From Gemmatimonadota bacterium (GTDB taxonomy: Bacteria > GCA-2686955): a stretch of DNA of 8,425 bases. The DNA lies in the NCBI GenBank assembly GCA_026991065.1, contig JALXCG010000092.1:1-8425 (forward strand). The letters are read 5' to 3'. Below are positions 5,479 to 8,425 of this stretch, one piece after another. A model generated the notes under the pieces. It did no database searches. It had not been told where the DNA came from and worked only from the letters and a program-made list of their open reading frames with translations. The position numbers were made by a program, and so were the translations under genes. How positions within the stretch are numbered: the stretch's first letter is position 1; each line of letters opens with the position of its first letter.

Positions 5479-8253
5479 ATGATCGCTCTCCCGGGGCGCG
5501 CGCGGTGCGCGCCGCATGCACCGACTGCTCTGGCCCTCGCCTTCGCCTTCGCCCTCGCTCCACTCACCCCGGCCTCCAGCGCCACCGCTGCGGACGGCGC
5601 CGACGCCACGCTCGCCATGAAGAGGGCGACTGCCCGGGTCGACAGCACGCTGGCCCACCATCCGCAGGGGCAACAGATCGCCGCCTGGCTGCGCTCCGCC
5701 CCGGAGCGGGAGCGGCAAGCGGCGGAGTTCCTGCTCGCCTGGATGCCGGCGTCGGACCTGGGCAGTGTGAGCGCGGGCATGCTGCGCGCGGAGGTGCGGG
5801 AGGCGCTGGCGACCTGGGACGCGACCCCCTGGGCGGCCGACACGCCGCCGGCGCTGTTTTTCCACTATGTGCTCCCCTACCGGGTGAGCCAGGAGCAACC
5901 GGACTCGCTCTGTCGCCCGACTCTGCGGGCTGCCCTGGCCGAACGGGTTGCCGGCCTTGATCTGCCGGATGCGGCCATTGAAGTCAACCGCTGGTGCAAT
6001 GAGCAGGTCGATTTCGTCTCCACCAGCGCCCGCGACCAGCCGCCGCTGGTAACCCTGGCGCGCGGTTGGGGGCGCTGCGAGGAGCGGATGATACTGGCGA
6101 TCGCGGCGATGCGCGCGGTGGGAATTCCCGCCCGCGCCTGCTCCACCCCCTGGTGGACCACGACCGACAACAACCATGCCTGGCTGGAGGCCTGGACCGG
6201 TGCCGCGAACGGCTGGGGCTACCTGGAAGCATGCGATGGCAGCACCTGCATGAACCACGCCTGGTTCTCGCGACCGGCGCAACGCGCCGGCGTGGTGATC
6301 TCCACGGCCTGGGGCGAGGCGCCGAGCGCGGCGGTCGGCGGCGACCATTTTCTCCGTTCGCGCCACGGGGTCACGCTGATCAACTCCACAGCGACCTATA
6401 CCGATCCCGGGCGCCTGCTGATTCCGGAGTTGGCGGACTCCGTGGAGGTGGCGGTGAACGCCTTCAACTACGGGGGCTTCTTTCCCCTGGTGCATGTCAA
6501 GGGCGGCGAGAGCATCGAACTCGGCCCCGGCGACTATCTTTTGAGCACCGAAATCAACGGCCGGATGGCGCTCGACATCGCCCGCATCCGCCCCGGCAAA
6601 GAGTTCCGAGCAACGCTGGAGCACGGCGCCGAGTTTCTCCGCTCTCCCCACTGGCTCCGCTATCCACACCTGGATCGCCCCCTGGCGGAGTGCCCCAAGC
6701 CGGCGCCGACCGATGCCCGCTGGTTGCGGCACAAGTTGGACCGGGAGACCAATCTGCGCCGCCGCGATGTGGCCGAGGCCGCTGGTCGTGACTGGATCGT
6801 CGCGCTGGCTGACAGTTCCACGGTGGCCGCCGAGTTTCCACCGGCGGCGCTGGAAGATGCGATGGAGCGCGCCGGCAATGCCCGCGGCGCCTGGGAGAAG
6901 GCGCTCCTCGCGCTCGACGGCGACGCCGCGCGCACCGCTTTCCGCCTGGTCCAGGAGATGGACGCCAAGGATTTCCGCGAACTCTCGGCGGATGCCCTGC
7001 CGGCACTGACCGAGCGCATGCTGGAGCTGCGCGCCCGCTACGCGCCCGATCTGGCGGACAGCACCTGGCAGCATTACGTGATCTCGCCACGGCTCTACTA
7101 CCAGGCCGGCACCCAGGGCTGGTGGCAGGCGCTGCCCCTGGCTCCCCCGGGAACCTCCGCCGGTGCGCTGCTGCAACGCTTTCGCGACCATGTGCGGCGC
7201 GCTCCCGAGAGTGTTTTCGGCCACGTCGCCACGCCGGAACAGACCTGGCGCAGCGGTTGGGCCGACGGCGCCTCGGCCAAAGCCTGTCTCACCGCCCTGC
7301 TGCGCATCCACGGCATTCCGGCCCGCGCTGTTCGTGGCCGCGCGACGATCGACTACCGCCATGAGGGCGCGTGGGTTCCCATGCGTCCCTTCCCCGAAGC
7401 GAATGGCGGAACGACGACCGCCGCGGCCGCCGCAGATGCGGAGGGCAACGCCGCCCCGGCGGCGCACGGCCACCTGCTGGTCCACTACAGCGCCAACGGC
7501 GCCCCTTTCCAGGCCATCTCCACGTGGCGCCAGACCCTGCTCAGCCGCTTCGAGGATGGCGGGTTCCACCCGGTCTACGAGGGCCAGCTCTATGAGCGCG
7601 ACGGCGCGGTCGCCTGGGATCTGGCTCCCGGTGACTACTGGCTCTCCGCCGGCCTGCGCAACAGTCTGGGCGAGCCGCGCTTCTTCGCCGAGCCGGTGAC
7701 CATTGTCGCCGCCGACACCCTGCGGCTGAACCTGGAGATCGGCATCCCCCTGGATGAGCTGGATGAGGGCTCGATCCTGCGCCGCAAGCTCGACCTGAGT
7801 CTCCCCTGCCCACTGCTGGCAAGCGGCCACGGCAGCGGCCACGGCGCGGCCGCCGCGACCACCGATCTGCGCGCGCTCCTGCCCGCCCATGAGCCGGTGG
7901 TGATTCTGCTGCTGGCAAGCGACCACGAGCCGAGCGCACGCCACCGCCAGGCCCTGCTGGCACAGGCCGCCACGCTCCCCACCATCATCACCATCCAGCT
8001 TCCCGGTTCGGCTTCAACCGCCGGCAACTGCGCCACCGCAAACGCAACGACCCCACCCCCCGCGGGCAGTTACGCAATCGACGCCGCAACCGCCAAGGCC
8101 CTCTTCGGCATCACCAACCCAACCACCCAGGCACCGCTCTCCATCCTGCTGGATCGCACCCACGCCACACGCATCTGGATGACCGGCATGCAGCAGGGCC
8201 TGGCGGACCTGATCCGCGCCCGCCTCCGGGAGACCGGCGGCGGTGCAAATTAA
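5479..8253 (+). CDS. Exported transglutaminase-like protein with duplicated, degenerate second unit
   Basis: A 924-aa exported protein. Arg7 and Arg9, a hydrophobic core at 17-29 and ATA before residue 38 form a signal peptide. The transglutaminase-like core (about 160-255) holds Cys200 in GWGRCEERM, His233 in NNHAWLEAW and Asp253 in YLEACD, the papain-like triad used for transamidation or peptide cleavage. HYVLPYRVS (129-137) before it and WFSRPAQRAGV (262-272) after it fit large bacterial transglutaminase-like proteins. A beta-type segment follows, with GGFFPL (332) and GPGDYLLS (349). Residues 530-752 repeat the plan: HYVISPR, GWADG, GIPARA, GGFHPV, APGDYWLS, but Gly597 and Gly630 replace Cys and His. 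Residues about 804-914 look like a thioredoxin-like fold without CxxC. The two halves are joined by a helical stretch (about 410-525). Substrate is unknown; location is probably periplasmic or extracellular. It is the last gene of the probable operon. Confidence 0.9.
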   Translation: MIALPGRARCAPHAPTALALAFAFALAPLTPASSATAADGADATLAMKRATARVDSTLAHHPQGQQIAAWLRSAPERERQAAEFLLAWMPASDLGSVSAGMLRAEVREALATWDATPWAADTPPALFFHYVLPYRVSQEQPDSLCRPTLRAALAERVAGLDLPDAAIEVNRWCNEQVDFVSTSARDQPPLVTLARGWGRCEERMILAIAAMRAVGIPARACSTPWWTTTDNNHAWLEAWTGAANGWGYLEACDGSTCMNHAWFSRPAQRAGVVISTAWGEAPSAAVGGDHFLRSRHGVTLINSTATYTDPGRLLIPELADSVEVAVNAFNYGGFFPLVHVKGGESIELGPGDYLLSTEINGRMALDIARIRPGKEFRATLEHGAEFLRSPHWLRYPHLDRPLAECPKPAPTDARWLRHKLDRETNLRRRDVAEAAGRDWIVALADSSTVAAEFPPAALEDAMERAGNARGAWEKALLALDGDAARTAFRLVQEMDAKDFRELSADALPALTERMLELRARYAPDLADSTWQHYVISPRLYYQAGTQGWWQALPLAPPGTSAGALLQRFRDHVRRAPESVFGHVATPEQTWRSGWADGASAKACLTALLRIHGIPARAVRGRATIDYRHEGAWVPMRPFPEANGGTTTAAAAADAEGNAAPAAHGHLLVHYSANGAPFQAISTWRQTLLSRFEDGGFHPVYEGQLYERDGAVAWDLAPGDYWLSAGLRNSLGEPRFFAEPVTIVAADTLRLNLEIGIPLDELDEGSILRRKLDLSLPCPLLASGHGSGHGAAAATTDLRALLPAHEPVVILLLASDHEPSARHRQALLAQAATLPTIITIQLPGSASTAGNCATANATTPPPAGSYAIDAATAKALFGITNPTTQAPLSILLDRTHATRIWMTGMQQGLADLIRARLRETGGGAN
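7066..7734 (+). repeat. Second, catalytically dead copy of the transglutaminase-like unit
   Basis: Residues 530-752 of the 924-aa protein parallel residues 127-380 (5857-6618). GIPARA at 215-220 and at 612-617 set an offset of 397. At that offset GWGRC aligns with GWADG and NNHAW with HEGAW without gaps, so Cys200 becomes Gly597 and His233 becomes Gly630. The outer landmarks HYV, GGFxP and PGDYxLS also recur in order. The copies are diverged at the DNA level, so the duplication is old. Confidence 0.75.
7822..7845 (+). repeat. Tandem 12-bp duplication encoding SGHGSGHG
   Basis: AGCGGCCACGGC occurs twice in direct succession and encodes Ser-Gly-His-Gly twice (residues 782-789). It sits in an Ala-rich linker between the second beta segment and the thioredoxin-like domain. 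The identical copies suggest recent slippage. Two histidines alone are weak evidence of metal binding. Confidence 0.8.
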
Positions 8254-8425
8254 TCACACTCCGGCGGCCGCTCCACCGTATAGAGCACGCGCAGAGAATC
8301 CCCCTCCTCCCACATCCGCGGCACCAGACACGCGGCATCGCCGATCGCCACCTCGCGCCCCCGGAACGACTCGCCGAGCCAGGCCACCGCCCGCCCCCCC
8401 GCATCCAACTCCACCACCGCCAGTG
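8250..8425 (-). CDS. Unidentified protein, C-terminal 57 residues (5' end outside the window)
   Basis: A minus-strand frame is open from the window edge to a TAA at 8250-8252. It reads LAVVELDAGGRAVAWLGES at its visible start and WEEGDSLRVLYTVERPPECD at its end. Codon choice (GTG, GAG, GCG, CGG, CTG) matches the minus-strand coding bias expected here, while the competing frame gives Arg/Gly/Ser-rich nonsense. The pattern of a VVELD strand, a middle part with LVP and then EGDSLRV resembles small beta-rich proteins of the DUF3006 type, but this is a loose resemblance from memory and the spacing is longer. The stop codon overlaps that of the convergent transglutaminase-like gene in the shared TTAA at 8250-8253. 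No terminator is visible between them. Confidence 0.65.
   Translation of the reverse strand, partial: LAVVELDAGGRAVAWLGESFRGREVAIGDAACLVPRMWEEGDSLRVLYTVERPPECD

Noticed and set aside
5428-7944. An 838-codon minus-strand open frame opposite the transglutaminase-like gene.
   Set aside because: Long antisense frames are common opposite GC-rich genes. Its translation is Gly/Arg/Ala/Gln-rich with no recognisable domain, while the plus frame has a signal peptide and a catalytic triad.
8111-8404. A 97-codon minus-strand open frame at the right end.
   Set aside because: It runs back into the transglutaminase-like gene and its translation is Arg/Gly/Ser-rich. The neighbouring frame ending at 8250 gives a far more natural protein and codon use.

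Overview
The window is GC-rich, tightly packed bacterial chromosomal DNA. It carries an aconitase B of the type found in Proteobacteria and Bacteroidetes, Shine-Dalgarno sites ahead of every complete gene, and two proteins with Sec-type signal peptides. These point to a Gram-negative bacterium. The lineage cannot be fixed from the sequence: a gammaproteobacterium or an uncultured high-GC FCB-group lineage would both fit. No RNA gene, CRISPR array, insertion sequence, phage gene or integration site was seen.

Layout. (1) 1-1062, plus: 3' end of acnB, the TCA-cycle aconitase, followed by a hairpin that may act as a terminator. (2) 1162-3291, minus, tail-to-tail with acnB: a secreted subtilisin-family protease with a propeptide, a complete catalytic tetrad and an unusual C-terminal array of twelve 10-residue Gly/Leu/Asn-rich repeats. 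(3) 3292-3686: a 395-bp divergent intergenic region with several inverted repeats, including a 26-bp palindrome and a possible two-state leader ahead of the protease. (4) 3687-8253, plus: a probable three-gene operon with gaps of 53 and 47 bp. It encodes a membrane PlsC-family acyltransferase, an uncharacterised 259-aa helical (TPR-like) protein, and a 924-aa exported transglutaminase-like protein. (5) 8250-8425, minus: the C-terminus of an unidentified gene whose stop codon overlaps that of the transglutaminase-like gene.

The two most notable items are the repeat tail of the protease and the architecture of the 924-aa protein. That protein is built from two related halves. The first keeps Cys-His-Asp, the second aligns without gaps but has Gly in place of both Cys and His, and a degenerate thioredoxin-like domain follows. 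The neighbours suggest a cell-envelope theme (lipid acylation, exported protease, exported transglutaminase-like protein), but nothing in the sequence proves that they work together.
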